Notes: a model not told the origin generated them from the sequence alone. Positions 16,829 through 25,908 are shown, counted from the stretch's first letter. The stretch: 64,000 nucleotides of DNA from Sporosarcina oncorhynchi (GCF_033304615.1 NZ_CP129118.1:2228001-2292000), one strand, 5' to 3'. A program made the numbers and translations.

Positions 16829-18358
16829 TTATCGATTATCATAGTCTGTCGAATCACTCGTTTTTTTATTCCACTTCATGAGCGTAAAGATAATAGCCAT
16901 GACGATGGCGAATCCTGCGACAAGCCAGCCGCTTTGTAGGATGAATGCGTCTGGATACCCTTCATAGTTTCCATTGTCTGTATCATGTAGTTTCATAATA
17001 TTGACACGGAATAAGTCAATCATCATATAACCGAGCACTAATGGCGTAATGATACTTAAGCAAACTCTCCATAGCATCCCGACCCGGATATCTGAAATCT
17101 CGTTGGCATGCGCTTCAAATACACCAAGTTTACGGAAGACCCATGAAATCATGAAGACTTCAATCAGTCCGATTGCTGCAACACCAAATTGGTTGATGAA
17201 ATAATCCGCAGTGTCAAGGAAGTATAGACCGCCACGCGTTGCGAACAATAACGATATGATCGCAGCAGACCCTACACCAAAAATAACTGCTTTCGTACGC
17301 GAAATATTGAATTTTTCTGAGAATCCGGCAATATATGTTTCACAAATGGATATGAGAGAGGTTATCCCGGCTAGAACGAGCGACAGGAAGAACAATGCAC
17401 CGAACAAGCCATTCATCCCAGGCATCTCACTAATAATTTTAGGGAATACAACGAATGCCAATCCAACACCGGCAGTTGCAACTTCGGAAACGGATTGCCC
17501 TGATTGAGTTGCCATAAAGCCAAGTGCTGCAAATACTCCAATCCCGGCTAATAACTCAAACCCGGAATTTGCAAAACCAGTAATAAATGCGTTATTTGTA
17601 ATATCAGATTTCTTAGGTAAATAACTAGAATAGGTTATCATAATTGCGAATGCGATTGATAAACTGAAGAAAATATGGCCATAAGCTGCTACCCATACAG
17701 TGGAATCAGCGAGCTTACTCAGATCTGGCTTAAAGAGCGCTTCCAAACCAATTGCAGCACCATCAAGCGTAACAGCTCGAATGACTACCATGATAAAGAT
17801 AACGATTAACGTCGGAATGAAAATCCGGTTCGCCAATTCGATTCCTCTTTTAACACCAGCCAATAGAATGACAAAAGCGATTGCCCATACGAGCAATAAT
17901 GGTACTACAACCCCAGGTACGAGTCCGCCGACTTCCCCCGGATTGTCCGCCAAGTTCAAAACATCCCCGAATAGGAAACCTCCTGTGTCATCTCCCCACT
18001 TCAAATTGAAAGAGTAGATTGTGTACTTCATTGCCCAGGCAATAATTACAGCATAATATGTCGAAATGACAAATGATACAAAGATTCCCCACCAGCCAAT
18101 CCATTCTGCTCCTTTTCCTTTCATACGGAAGAATGATAATGGAGCTGACCCACGATACTTATGACCTATCGTGAATTCCATAATCAGAATCGGAATTCCT
18201 GCAGTTAAAAGTGCAAATAAATAAGGTATGAAAAATGCCCCTCCGCCGTTTTCATATGCAACATACGGAAAACGCCAGATATTTCCTAAACCGACCGCCG
18301 ATCCAACCGCTGCCATAATAAAACCGGCACGTGTCCCCCATTGCGAACGTTGTTCCAT
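16829..18358 (-). CDS. metP: Sodium:neurotransmitter symporter family amino-acid transporter (MetP-like)
   Basis: SNF/SLC6-family Na+-coupled transporter of 509 residues with about 12 helices. The N-terminal signature AAVGSAVGLGNIWRFPY lies at about residues 16-32. The nine residues before the ATG at 18358 in the longer frame include the ribosome site (AAAGGGGA), so 18358 is the start. Pairing with the small subunit gene metS indicates a methionine/alanine importer rather than another SNF substrate class. That assignment rests on the pairing, not on substrate residues. A strong sigma-A promoter and a palindrome at the expected transcription start lie upstream. Confidence 0.88.
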   Translation of the reverse strand: MEQRSQWGTRAGFIMAAVGSAVGLGNIWRFPYVAYENGGGAFFIPYLFALLTAGIPILIMEFTIGHKYRGSAPLSFFRMKGKGAEWIGWWGIFVSFVISTYYAVIIAWAMKYTIYSFNLKWGDDTGGFLFGDVLNLADNPGEVGGLVPGVVVPLLLVWAIAFVILLAGVKRGIELANRIFIPTLIVIFIMVVIRAVTLDGAAIGLEALFKPDLSKLADSTVWVAAYGHIFFSLSIAFAIMITYSSYLPKKSDITNNAFITGFANSGFELLAGIGVFAALGFMATQSGQSVSEVATAGVGLAFVVFPKIISEMPGMNGLFGALFFLSLVLAGITSLISICETYIAGFSEKFNISRTKAVIFGVGSAAIISLLFATRGGLYFLDTADYFINQFGVAAIGLIEVFMISWVFRKLGVFEAHANEISDIRVGMLWRVCLSIITPLVLGYMMIDLFRVNIMKLHDTDNGNYEGYPDAFILQSGWLVAGFAIVMAIIFTLMKWNKKTSDSTDYDNR

Positions 18359-18403
18359 ACTCTCTCCCCTTTCTAGTAGATTCATTGACTCGTTAGTATT
18401 TTC

Positions 18404-18456
18404 AGATTATTATATAATCTTAACGATAGTATATACGTCTTAGTTATTGTTGTCAA
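18404..18456 (-). promoter_or_regulatory. Promoter and palindromic operator of metP-metS
   Basis: On the minus strand TTGACA (18451-18456) and TATACT (18428-18433) are separated by exactly 17 bases, a near-consensus sigma-A promoter. The predicted start falls on a perfect palindrome AGATTAT-TAT-ATAATCT (18404-18420), the position expected for a repressor operator. The regulator is unknown. Confidence 0.75.
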
Positions 18457-18591
18457 AATAATTTTTATATAGTGAATCCATAGATATCTAATTATCTTGA
18501 AACCTGTCAGACTAATTTGCTATAGGAAATTCGTTTTAGAATTCAGAGGTACATTAAAACTTTATGATATCGGTAAACAGATTATGCCAAA

Positions 18592-18633
18592 CAAAAAAAT
18601 CTGTCATAGCAGATGTCTCTACCATGACAGATT
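18592..18633 (-). terminator. Terminator of NhaC-family gene
   Basis: AATCTGTCAT (18599-18608) pairs with ATGACAGATT (18623-18632), with a T7 run on the minus strand. Confidence 0.9.
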
Positions 18634-18643
18634 CACGTTTGAA

Positions 18644-20215
18644 TCATGTTGTTAGTTCTATTTGACGGCGGCTTTTCACAGTCCAGATTGTGAATAAGAC
18701 AACTATCGACAGGATGACACCAATCAGTCCAACCCAGACTGAACCTGTCAGCCCAAGGATAATATAGCCGAACGATGCGATGGCTGCAGCAATTAACGCA
18801 TAAGGCAACTGAGTCGCCACATGGTCTATGTGATTTGAACCGGCTCCTGTAGAAGATAGGATTGTTGTATCTGAAATCGGTGAACAGTGATCACCGAATA
18901 CTGCCCCTGCAAGAACAGCTGACAAAGCAGGCAATAACAATTCAGGTGCAGCATTGATCATAATTGTCCCCGCGATTGGAAGCAATATACCGAATGATCC
19001 CCATGAAGTTCCGGTTGAAAATGCCATTAACCCCGCTAGAATGAACATGATAACAGGAAGGAAGTTTACAGGAATATTTGACTTCTCTACAACAGTGGAG
19101 AGGAATGGACCTGTTTCCAAAATATCGATTAAATATGTTAAGCTCCATGCTAACAGCAATATGAGGATTGCCGGCATCATCGCTTTAACTCCCGTAGACA
19201 ACGCTTTACCGACTAGTCGATAAGAAGCTGTTTCATTGCGACCCATTTGTGCGATATAAAGAATCGCTGCCAACAAAGTACCTATAAGACCACCTGTGAC
19301 TAACGATAATGGGACATCCGTATTTTCGAATATTGCCCATATATTCAATGATTGTGTAGCACGATAGCCTGTCCACACCATCATGCCTAGTGTAACGGCA
19401 ACGAGTGTCAGGATCGGTGCAACCAGATCTAGTACACGTCCGTAGTTATGTTCCGGAAAATCCTCTTTCAATTGACCAGGAATCTCTTTTTCCGGATCGA
19501 ATAATTGACCAGTTTTCTGTGCAATTTCTTCATGTTTTTTCATCGTAAAGAAATCGATATTCGTCCACGCGAAGAAAAAGACCATCGCTAATGTTGCGAT
19601 AACATAAAAGTTCATCGGTGCCATCATGAGGAAGGCGGATAGCGGTGAATAATTGACCGCCGTCGTAGTTCCCAGGATAAGTGCCAACTGGCCAATTAAG
19701 AAAGCCCCCCAGCTTGAAATAGGTGAGACAACACAGATGGGTGCAGATGTGGAATCGATGAAATACGCAAGCTTGGCACGTGAAATTCTGTGCTTATCCG
19801 TAATCGGACGGGACACTTGTCCAACTGCCAATGAATTGAAGTAATCATCGACAAAAATGAGCAATCCAAGAAATACCGTCAATAACTTTGCACCGCGCCT
19901 AGTTTTGATATGGCGGACTGCCCAATCGGCAAACGCTCTGCTTCCTCCCGATAAACTAACAAATGCGGTTATGATTCCTAAAAATAATACAAATACCATG
20001 ATAAATATATTGTATGTATTCAGTTCACCGTCAGCCCAAAACGATACAGTCAATGCGGACCATAAATGCTTTACTGTTTCAACAGGTGCAAAGGAAGCAA
20101 CTAATAATGCCGCTGTCAAAATTCCTGAACCAAGTGATAAAAGAACCCTTTTTGTCGCAAGCACCATCACGATCGCAATCAATGGTGGCAGTATTGAAAC
20201 CCACGTACCAATCAT
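18644..20215 (-). CDS. NhaC-family transporter, probable lysine transporter (LysW-like)
   Basis: Membrane protein of 523 residues with about 11-13 helices in the NhaC Na+/H+ antiporter superfamily. Conserved segments include LIFVDDYFNSLAVGQVSRPITDKHRISRAK and STGTSWGSFGILLPIAG (given in part). AGGAGG lies eight bases before the ATG at 20215; the frame from 20254 runs through it. A lysine riboswitch with its own terminator lies directly upstream. That riboswitch class is known to control NhaC-like genes predicted to import lysine, so lysine uptake is more likely than plain Na+/H+ exchange. The transport assignment is inferred from regulation. Confidence 0.88.
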   Translation of the reverse strand: MIGTWVSILPPLIAIVMVLATKRVLLSLGSGILTAALLVASFAPVETVKHLWSALTVSFWADGELNTYNIFIMVFVLFLGIITAFVSLSGGSRAFADWAVRHIKTRRGAKLLTVFLGLLIFVDDYFNSLAVGQVSRPITDKHRISRAKLAYFIDSTSAPICVVSPISSWGAFLIGQLALILGTTTAVNYSPLSAFLMMAPMNFYVIATLAMVFFFAWTNIDFFTMKKHEEIAQKTGQLFDPEKEIPGQLKEDFPEHNYGRVLDLVAPILTLVAVTLGMMVWTGYRATQSLNIWAIFENTDVPLSLVTGGLIGTLLAAILYIAQMGRNETASYRLVGKALSTGVKAMMPAILILLLAWSLTYLIDILETGPFLSTVVEKSNIPVNFLPVIMFILAGLMAFSTGTSWGSFGILLPIAGTIMINAAPELLLPALSAVLAGAVFGDHCSPISDTTILSSTGAGSNHIDHVATQLPYALIAAAIASFGYIILGLTGSVWVGLIGVILSIVVLFTIWTVKSRRQIELTT

Positions 20216-20263
20216 ACTTATTTCCTCCTTAAATCTTTCTATATTGAAGAACAAATAGGAAAT

Positions 20264-20545
20264 AGAAAAAACCGATGCCCGTTACACAGTTAGTGTGTGT
20301 CAGGCATCGGCTTATTCTACATGTCGTTTGTTTGATAATTTCAAATTGATTTATCTAACGCACGATCTGTAGCTCATCATGCATGTATGTATGCATGACA
20401 GTGTCATTCCTATTCGAAATGACCCCAATGTGAATGGATTGGCGATCCAATTCACACTTCGGCAAAACTTCCTTTCACGAACGATCACTGATGCCAATCT
20501 ACGTTCGCTACTAATAAGTCCTGCAGCCTCTACCTAATCGGTGTT
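20264..20545 (-). promoter_or_regulatory. Lysine riboswitch (L box) with terminator
   Basis: The 380-base gap upstream of the NhaC-family gene holds a lysine riboswitch on the minus strand. Recognisable conserved blocks are AGGTAGAGGCTGCAG (20535-20521), GGAAGTTTTGCCGAAG, a TGGGGTCATT...AATGACACTGTCA arm, and GATGAGCTAC (about 20380-20371). The expression platform is a long hairpin, GCCGATGCC ... GGCATCGG with an inner ACACA/TGTGT stem, followed by T6 (20264-20311). It ends about 35 bases before the ribosome site, so lysine binding should give premature termination. Confidence 0.9.
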
Positions 20546-20596
20546 CCTCTTGTTCAACTACAATAACAGGTTTACTTGCGCTTAACAACTAACTGA

Positions 20597-21409
20597 TTAT
20601 TCCTGCCCTTTCAGTGGAAATGGCACTTCGATTTGGGGAGGATTAACATCTCCACGATTATAAATTTGAGGAATCGGACTTTGGATCAAGCCGATTGCCA
20701 CTGGTATCTTCTGCGTCACTACACTCTTTCTTGTCGCAAGCGGTACAATGATTTGAACATTTACCGTTACAACAACGTTAACTGTGACGATTGCATTGTT
20801 AATACCAAATTCCTCTATTTCATTTTCAATTGTTGTCTGAACGTCGCCGATTACGTGAAAGCGAATAGGGATTTTAGGTCCCAAGTTTCCAAGTAAAGGA
20901 ATATTGGTCGCCTGCCCCATCGGCACGAAGAAAACTACCCCGCCGTAAGTTTCCATCTCATCAGGATCATATTTAATATTTTCACTGAGAGGAAGTATTT
21001 CTAGCTCTCCCCGTTCGGCTAGCTCTAGATGCGCTTCAATCAGACTTTGAATTTCAGCCATTGTTTTACTGATAATTTCTGTATTAAACGTGTTCGTCAC
21101 CATGCCCGGCGAGTCCGTTGGGACATTTTCAATAATATCATTCACATTATACATTTCTGTCGAACGGGATTTAATCGCCTGTGTAATGACATGCGCAGCG
21201 ATTTTTTCTGTCTGCACTTCTGCATAATTCATATAGATTGGTGTCAATTTTGCGTTGACACTGTATAAAAATATCGCGATTGTCAAAATAAATGCGGGAA
21301 AGAGTATCGGTAACCAACGCCGTTTTCGTTTTGGTCCATGGTTCGGATAACGATAACTCTGTCTGATTCTTTTATTGTATTTCCGGGGTGACTGCCCATG
21401 AAATCTCAA
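20597..21409 (-). CDS. yunB: Sporulation protein YunB
   Basis: Protein of 270 residues matching YunB, a mother-cell sporulation protein of Bacillus. A basic N-terminus (PRKYNKRIRQSYRYPNHG) is followed by one membrane helix (WLPILFPAFILTIAIFLY) and a large extracytoplasmic domain with GGVVFFVPMGQATNIPLLG and repeated V/N/I strands. The frame is open from an ATG at 21454, but that lies inside a hairpin. A GGAGG (21417-21421) seven bases before the TTG at 21409 gives MRFHGQSPRK, so TTG is preferred. That ribosome site lies within the downstream arm of the hairpin. Confidence 0.85.
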   Translation of the reverse strand: MRFHGQSPRKYNKRIRQSYRYPNHGPKRKRRWLPILFPAFILTIAIFLYSVNAKLTPIYMNYAEVQTEKIAAHVITQAIKSRSTEMYNVNDIIENVPTDSPGMVTNTFNTEIISKTMAEIQSLIEAHLELAERGELEILPLSENIKYDPDEMETYGGVVFFVPMGQATNIPLLGNLGPKIPIRFHVIGDVQTTIENEIEEFGINNAIVTVNVVVTVNVQIIVPLATRKSVVTQKIPVAIGLIQSPIPQIYNRGDVNPPQIEVPFPLKGQE

Positions 21410-21451
21410 AACCACTCCTCCTGCATAATTATATGCAGACAAGGAGTGGTT
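21410..21451 (-). other. Hairpin that covers the yunB ribosome site
   Basis: AACCACTCCT (21410-21419) pairs perfectly with AGGAGTGGTT (21442-21451), with an inner CTGCATA/TATGCAG stem. In mRNA the yunB GGAGG is part of the paired strand. It has only a TTTT tail, so it may be a weak yunD terminator, a translational block for read-through mRNA, or both. Confidence 0.65.
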
Positions 21452-21463
21452 CATTCAGGGAAT

Positions 21464-22867
21464 TCATTCATCTCTGTTGAATATATCCATCGATTCCATT
21501 GCTTTCTTTATACCGTACCAAGCCATTATATCTCTGATCATTTCAGGCATAAGATACTCTTTCTGAGCATCTTTCAGAAGTGGAAAGAAATAGCCGAAAG
21601 TGAACATATCCAGTGTCGCGAGCGTGAACGTATCCCCCGGAAGGACGACTCGCCCGCCTGCAATCAATTCGCCATTTTCATTCAAATGGATTCCTTCATA
21701 CAGCATCGCACCCATTATTGTGCCGCGGAACCCAAGCCCTTTAATCTCGATTTCCGGCCATTCAGGATTGGTTGATAACTTGTAAACTTCCAACAGGTCC
21801 TCACCATCCAATGTGATGACACATGGGTTTATCGGATGCGGCAGCAAACTGTGAAGATGCCTTTTCGTCACCCACCCAGTGTCTAGGCTACCTAGGAAAA
21901 TACCTGCATTATACATAACGCATTCAGCCTCCGTATAGGCGAGTAATGCCGCACCAAAAAATGCAGACAAAGTGCTCGGTCTGAATAACGCTTGCTGAAG
22001 TGGTGCGGGATTGTAGAAAAGTTTTTCGTCCATTGCTTCATTGCCAGCCTGCAACAGCTCTTGGACTTCCTCATGATCTTCTTCGTCCCACGGAAGATCT
22101 CGTACATGTATGACAGAAGCCATCTTGTCTACGATTTTCATTTGCTTCTTGTCAAAACGAATTTCCACCCGTCCAACATATTCTCCAAACTTACCAGTAG
22201 CCGCCAATAGTGTATCATTCACCATCTCTCCGTCGATGAAGAGATGATGTGTGTGCGCGCCTAATATGACGTCGATATGATCACATTCTTCAGCAAGTGA
22301 CCGGTCTTCATGCACCCCTAAGTGCGACAGACAAATAATCATATCTACACTGTGCCTGATTTCCTGTACAACTTTCATCAGCGCACTTTTGGGTTCTTCT
22401 ATAACCCAACCGAGTTTCGAATAGAACTCCGAATACATCGCTGTGGCACCGATAACACCAATCCGTATGTCGTTCTCCGTATTGTAGATTTTATATCGGT
22501 TAATCCACCTTGGGGTGAATCCATCAGAGTCCGTTAGATTACAAAGAATAACGTCAAAGTTCGCACCTTTGTATAGACTGTTCAATGCGTTCTTCGACAA
22601 AGTAATACCTTCATTATTTCCAATCGTCACAGCATCATAATGTGCCCGATTGAGTAATGCCACATTCCCTTTGCCTGAAGTCCCTTCCGTAAACGGATGG
22701 AATCTATCGACATGATCACCGATATCGAAGCGGAAACTTATTTCATTTCTTTCTACATGATTCTGTTTTTGGGAAACAAGATAGTTAGTAATTTGTGGCC
22801 AACTGTCGAAATGGCTATGGATATCATTCGTATGATAAATATGGATTAGCTCTTCTGATCGTTCCAT
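21464..22867 (-). CDS. yunD: 5'-nucleotidase-family metallophosphoesterase YunD
   Basis: Calcineurin-like phosphoesterase of the UshA/CpdB family, 467 residues, with no signal peptide. The metal-binding motifs are intact: HTNDIHSHFD (about residues 12-21), DIGDHVDR (about 48-55), IGNNEG (about 81-86), CLSHLG and LGAHTHH (about 199-205). The C-terminal 5'-nucleotidase domain covers about residues 285-430. The B. subtilis homologue is intracellular and uncharacterised. The gap to yunE is three bases, so yunF-yunE-yunD are probably one transcript. Confidence 0.92.
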   Translation of the reverse strand: MERSEELIHIYHTNDIHSHFDSWPQITNYLVSQKQNHVERNEISFRFDIGDHVDRFHPFTEGTSGKGNVALLNRAHYDAVTIGNNEGITLSKNALNSLYKGANFDVILCNLTDSDGFTPRWINRYKIYNTENDIRIGVIGATAMYSEFYSKLGWVIEEPKSALMKVVQEIRHSVDMIICLSHLGVHEDRSLAEECDHIDVILGAHTHHLFIDGEMVNDTLLAATGKFGEYVGRVEIRFDKKQMKIVDKMASVIHVRDLPWDEEDHEEVQELLQAGNEAMDEKLFYNPAPLQQALFRPSTLSAFFGAALLAYTEAECVMYNAGIFLGSLDTGWVTKRHLHSLLPHPINPCVITLDGEDLLEVYKLSTNPEWPEIEIKGLGFRGTIMGAMLYEGIHLNENGELIAGGRVVLPGDTFTLATLDMFTFGYFFPLLKDAQKEYLMPEMIRDIMAWYGIKKAMESMDIFNRDE

Positions 22868-22870
22868 TCG

Positions 22871-23695
22871 TTACCCCCAAATCCCCTCGTAGATTGATCG
22901 TAAACCAAATAACAACAACATAATCCTTAAGACAACTACCAATGTCTCGGAGTCCATTTTCTTGTTCAGCATCGTACCGACGGTTCCCCCAATATATGCA
23001 CCTGGAATGACAGCAAGCGCGTATAGCCAAGGTACATGGCCAAGTGAAATATGCGTAATCGAGTTGACGATTGCAGATAGGAAGACGATGAACATTGAGG
23101 TCCCAACTGCGACATGTGGCGGGAATAAAAACAGCAAGATAAGTGCAGGTACAATCATTGTACCGCCACCAATACCAAATAAGCCTGAGGTGAAACCGAT
23201 AATGAATGTCAATAGCAGTGCGAACCAGATTGGATAGCCGTACACATGGGTTTCGCCTTGCTGATCCACAAACGACATTTGCTTGCCCCTATCGACAAAC
23301 CAGTGAATCGGCTTCAAATATTTACGGGTAAGCAATAAAATCGATAAAACTAAAAGTAAGATTCCGAAATACAGATTGAATGATGGTAAATCAAAGCCTT
23401 TATTCACAAAAGCACCAATCAACGTTCCTGGAATTGAACCGGCGAAGAAAATCCAGCCTGTCCGATAATCGATAGTCTTTACTTTCATATGCGAAATTGT
23501 GGACGATAGACCATTGAAAATCATCATAATAACGGAAATCCCCACAACAGTATGTGGTGTTATGCCTGGAATCCAGCCGAGATTGATGCCAATCAATAAA
23601 GTAAGGGGTACAAGAATAGTACCGCCACCCAGACCAACAATCGAACCCATGACGCCCGAAATGGCACCAATCAATGCTAATAAGATATACGCCAT
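22871..23695 (-). CDS. yunE: TauE/SafE-family membrane transporter (YunE)
   Basis: Integral membrane protein of 274 residues with eight predicted helices in two related halves. Both halves carry the Gly-rich family motif, VGLGGGTILVPL near residues 20-31 and FGIGGGTMIVPAL near 173-185. The family exports sulfite or other sulfur-containing organic anions, but the substrate here is unknown. It lies between yunD and yunF with gaps of three bases on each side. Confidence 0.92.
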   Translation of the reverse strand: MAYILLALIGAISGVMGSIVGLGGGTILVPLTLLIGINLGWIPGITPHTVVGISVIMMIFNGLSSTISHMKVKTIDYRTGWIFFAGSIPGTLIGAFVNKGFDLPSFNLYFGILLLVLSILLLTRKYLKPIHWFVDRGKQMSFVDQQGETHVYGYPIWFALLLTFIIGFTSGLFGIGGGTMIVPALILLFLFPPHVAVGTSMFIVFLSAIVNSITHISLGHVPWLYALAVIPGAYIGGTVGTMLNKKMDSETLVVVLRIMLLLFGLRSIYEGIWG

Positions 23696-23698
23696 TCG

Positions 23699-24559
23699 TT
23701 ATTCCCCCTCAAAAATATCAAGCTGCTTAGGTGCAAGTGCATGGAAGTCTATGCCCATCAATTTTTGAAGACGCTTCGCATTTTCTGCCGCATGGCCACC
23801 TGAATTATTATTAAAAATCACATATACATCTTCCGTTGACGAATCCAATCCCCCGATTACTGTCCGGATTTCCTCCAACTCTGCATCTGAGTAATTGTAT
23901 AAATAACGGACTTTACGCCACGCTTCACTATCGCCTGTTCGATTTCGCCATCCACCGACATTTCGTCCATGCAGTCGCACAAACGCCTTTTCCTCACTTG
24001 TCGAAACAGCTACTAGTGGAACACTGCCATCGCCGTCTTGCGGCTCGTCTGCGATAGTATGTATAAAGTCAAGATCCCGCAAAAAGGCTAACGACTTTTC
24101 CCTCAATTCTCCTGCATACCACGACTGATGGCGGAATTCAATCGCAATATCATAACCTTCCAAATGACGCCTAATAGATCGAAGCTCATCTACGTTCTCT
24201 TTTTTACAATCAAACCAAGGTGGAAATTGCATAAGAATCATCGCAAGCTTTCCCGCATCACGTAATGGCCCTATCGACAACTTAAACTGGTTGAACATCT
24301 CCTCTGGTGAATCGTACGGGGACTTGCCCCTTAAGTGTCCAGTCATCCCTTGGTAGGCTTTCACAATGAATTGAAACGTTTCAGGCGTCTCGTCTATCCA
24401 TTTGCAGATATTTCGTTCAGGTTGAATTGCATAAAAAGAGGCATCCAATTCAACAATTGGAAAATGCATACTATAATCTTTCAGTTTTTCTTTCGCACTG
24501 GAAGAAGACTGATAGACATCAGGATGATCGCCCAATCCCGTCAATCCAATATGGATCAT
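23699..24559 (-). CDS. yunF: DUF72 protein (YunF-like)
   Basis: Protein of 286 residues of the DUF72 family, predicted TIM-barrel-like. Conserved segments are IHIGLTGLGDH at the start, VELDASFYAIQ, FKLPWF-equivalent QFPPWFDC, AIEFRHQSWY (about residues 140-149) and the C-terminal VYVIFNNNSGGHAAENA. GGGGG lies six bases before the ATG at 24559, which is preferred over the upstream start at 24577. Function is unknown. It is the first gene of the yunFED unit. Confidence 0.9.
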   Translation of the reverse strand: MIHIGLTGLGDHPDVYQSSSSAKEKLKDYSMHFPIVELDASFYAIQPERNICKWIDETPETFQFIVKAYQGMTGHLRGKSPYDSPEEMFNQFKLSIGPLRDAGKLAMILMQFPPWFDCKKENVDELRSIRRHLEGYDIAIEFRHQSWYAGELREKSLAFLRDLDFIHTIADEPQDGDGSVPLVAVSTSEEKAFVRLHGRNVGGWRNRTGDSEAWRKVRYLYNYSDAELEEIRTVIGGLDSSTEDVYVIFNNNSGGHAAENAKRLQKLMGIDFHALAPKQLDIFEGE

Positions 24560-24722
24560 GCCAATCCCCCGTTTCATAAAACAATGAATAGTGTCATCAT
24601 ATCATATGTTTACCTTGTGATTCCGTCATTTTGCACCTGAGTTTTACGTTAGTAAATTGCCGCTTCGGACGTAATTTCTGAAAATAACTCTGATGGGAAT
24701 CTATTATGCTAATTCATCTATT

Positions 24723-24751
24723 TTGACAAGACAGATAGCAATTGATAAAAT
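24723..24751 (+). promoter_or_regulatory. Sigma-A promoter of bdhA
   Basis: TTGACA (24723-24728) and TAAAAT (24746-24751) with a 17-base spacer, 88 bases before the bdhA ATG. About 37 bases further upstream GTAATTTCTGAAAATAAC (from 24671) resembles a CodY box (about 12 of 15 positions), which is only suggestive. Confidence 0.75.
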
Positions 24752-24839
24752 TATATTGAACCAAAGGTATATTTATACTTCTATTACATATGAGAAGCAT
24801 CAAGGTAGATTTTCCACAAAAAAATAGGAGGAATGTAAA

Positions 24840-25889
24840 ATGAAGGCAGCAGTATGGTATGGTGAGAAAGATATCCGCGTGGAAGAACGCGAACTGAAAC
24901 AACTGAAAGATAATGAGGTAACTGTACGCGTAGCGTGGGCAGGTATTTGTGGTTCAGACTTACATGAGTATCAAGAAGGGCCTGTCTTTATTCCAGTTGG
25001 TGAACCTAATCCACTAACCGGCCAACAGGCACCAATCACGATGGGACATGAATTTGCAGGTATTGTAGAAAAAGTAGGGAAAGACGTTACATCTGTAAAT
25101 GTAGGGGATCGTGTTGCAATTAACCCTATGTACACATATGGCAGGAAGCATCAAGATATAGATGCTTATGACGGTTTTCATTTCATTGGCTTAGGGTCAG
25201 ACGGGGGCTTTGCATCACACGTAAATGCAGGTGAAAAACACATTTGCAAATTACCTGACACAATGACACTGCAAGATGGTGCATTAGTTGAGCCGATGGC
25301 GGTAGCTGTTCAAGCGGTTAAAGAAGGCGGTATGCAATTTGGTGATACTGTAGCAGTATTCGGTGCTGGCCCGATTGGATTGCTGACAATTATCGCGGCT
25401 AAAGCAGCAGGGGCAAGCAAAATCTTCGCGTTTGATTTATCCGAAGAACGTTTAGCAAAAGCTAAAGAACTTGGAGCAACGCATTTATTCAATTCAGGCC
25501 AAGTGGACCCAGTACAAGCTATTAGAGACATTGAACCTGACGGCGTAGATGTATCATTCGAAGTTGCCGGTGTTGCACCGACGTTCGTACAAGCAATTGA
25601 CGCGACACGTGCTCGTGGTACGATGGTCATTGTATCCATCTTTGCTCGTCCAATTGAATGGAACCCAATGCAATTGACGAATACGGGCGTTAAAGTAACA
25701 TCGTCCATTGCCTATACACCAACCACGTTCCAACAAACAGTTGATTTAATGGGGACGGGTCAATTAAATGGTAGGGGCATTATCACATCTCAAATTGAAT
25801 TGGACGATATCGTGGAAAAAGGCTTTGAAGCATTAACGAATGACAAGTCACAAGCAAAAATTCTAGTTCAATTAAGTGGAGAATTGTAA
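24840..25889 (+). CDS. bdhA: 2,3-butanediol dehydrogenase-like MDR alcohol dehydrogenase
   Basis: Medium-chain dehydrogenase of 349 residues. The catalytic-zinc residues are present: Cys37 (GICGSDLHEY) and the GHEFAG motif near residue 70, plus Glu in LVEPMAVA near 151. The Rossmann motif is FGAGPIGLL near residue 178. Overall similarity is closest to BdhA, which interconverts acetoin and butanediol with NAD. The structural-zinc lobe that normally carries four Cys after Asn-Pro reads MYTYGRKHQDIDAYDGF, with no Cys. The gene stands alone, with a strong promoter and a terminator. Confidence 0.86.
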   Translation: MKAAVWYGEKDIRVEERELKQLKDNEVTVRVAWAGICGSDLHEYQEGPVFIPVGEPNPLTGQQAPITMGHEFAGIVEKVGKDVTSVNVGDRVAINPMYTYGRKHQDIDAYDGFHFIGLGSDGGFASHVNAGEKHICKLPDTMTLQDGALVEPMAVAVQAVKEGGMQFGDTVAVFGAGPIGLLTIIAAKAAGASKIFAFDLSEERLAKAKELGATHLFNSGQVDPVQAIRDIEPDGVDVSFEVAGVAPTFVQAIDATRARGTMVIVSIFARPIEWNPMQLTNTGVKVTSSIAYTPTTFQQTVDLMGTGQLNGRGIITSQIELDDIVEKGFEALTNDKSQAKILVQLSGEL

Positions 25890-25908
25890 TTCTTCGAATT
25901 TAAACGAG

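Noticed and set aside
18644..20215. Plain Na+/H+ antiporter role for the NhaC-family gene
   Set aside because: The lysine riboswitch in the leader points to lysine transport; the antiporter label describes only the fold family.
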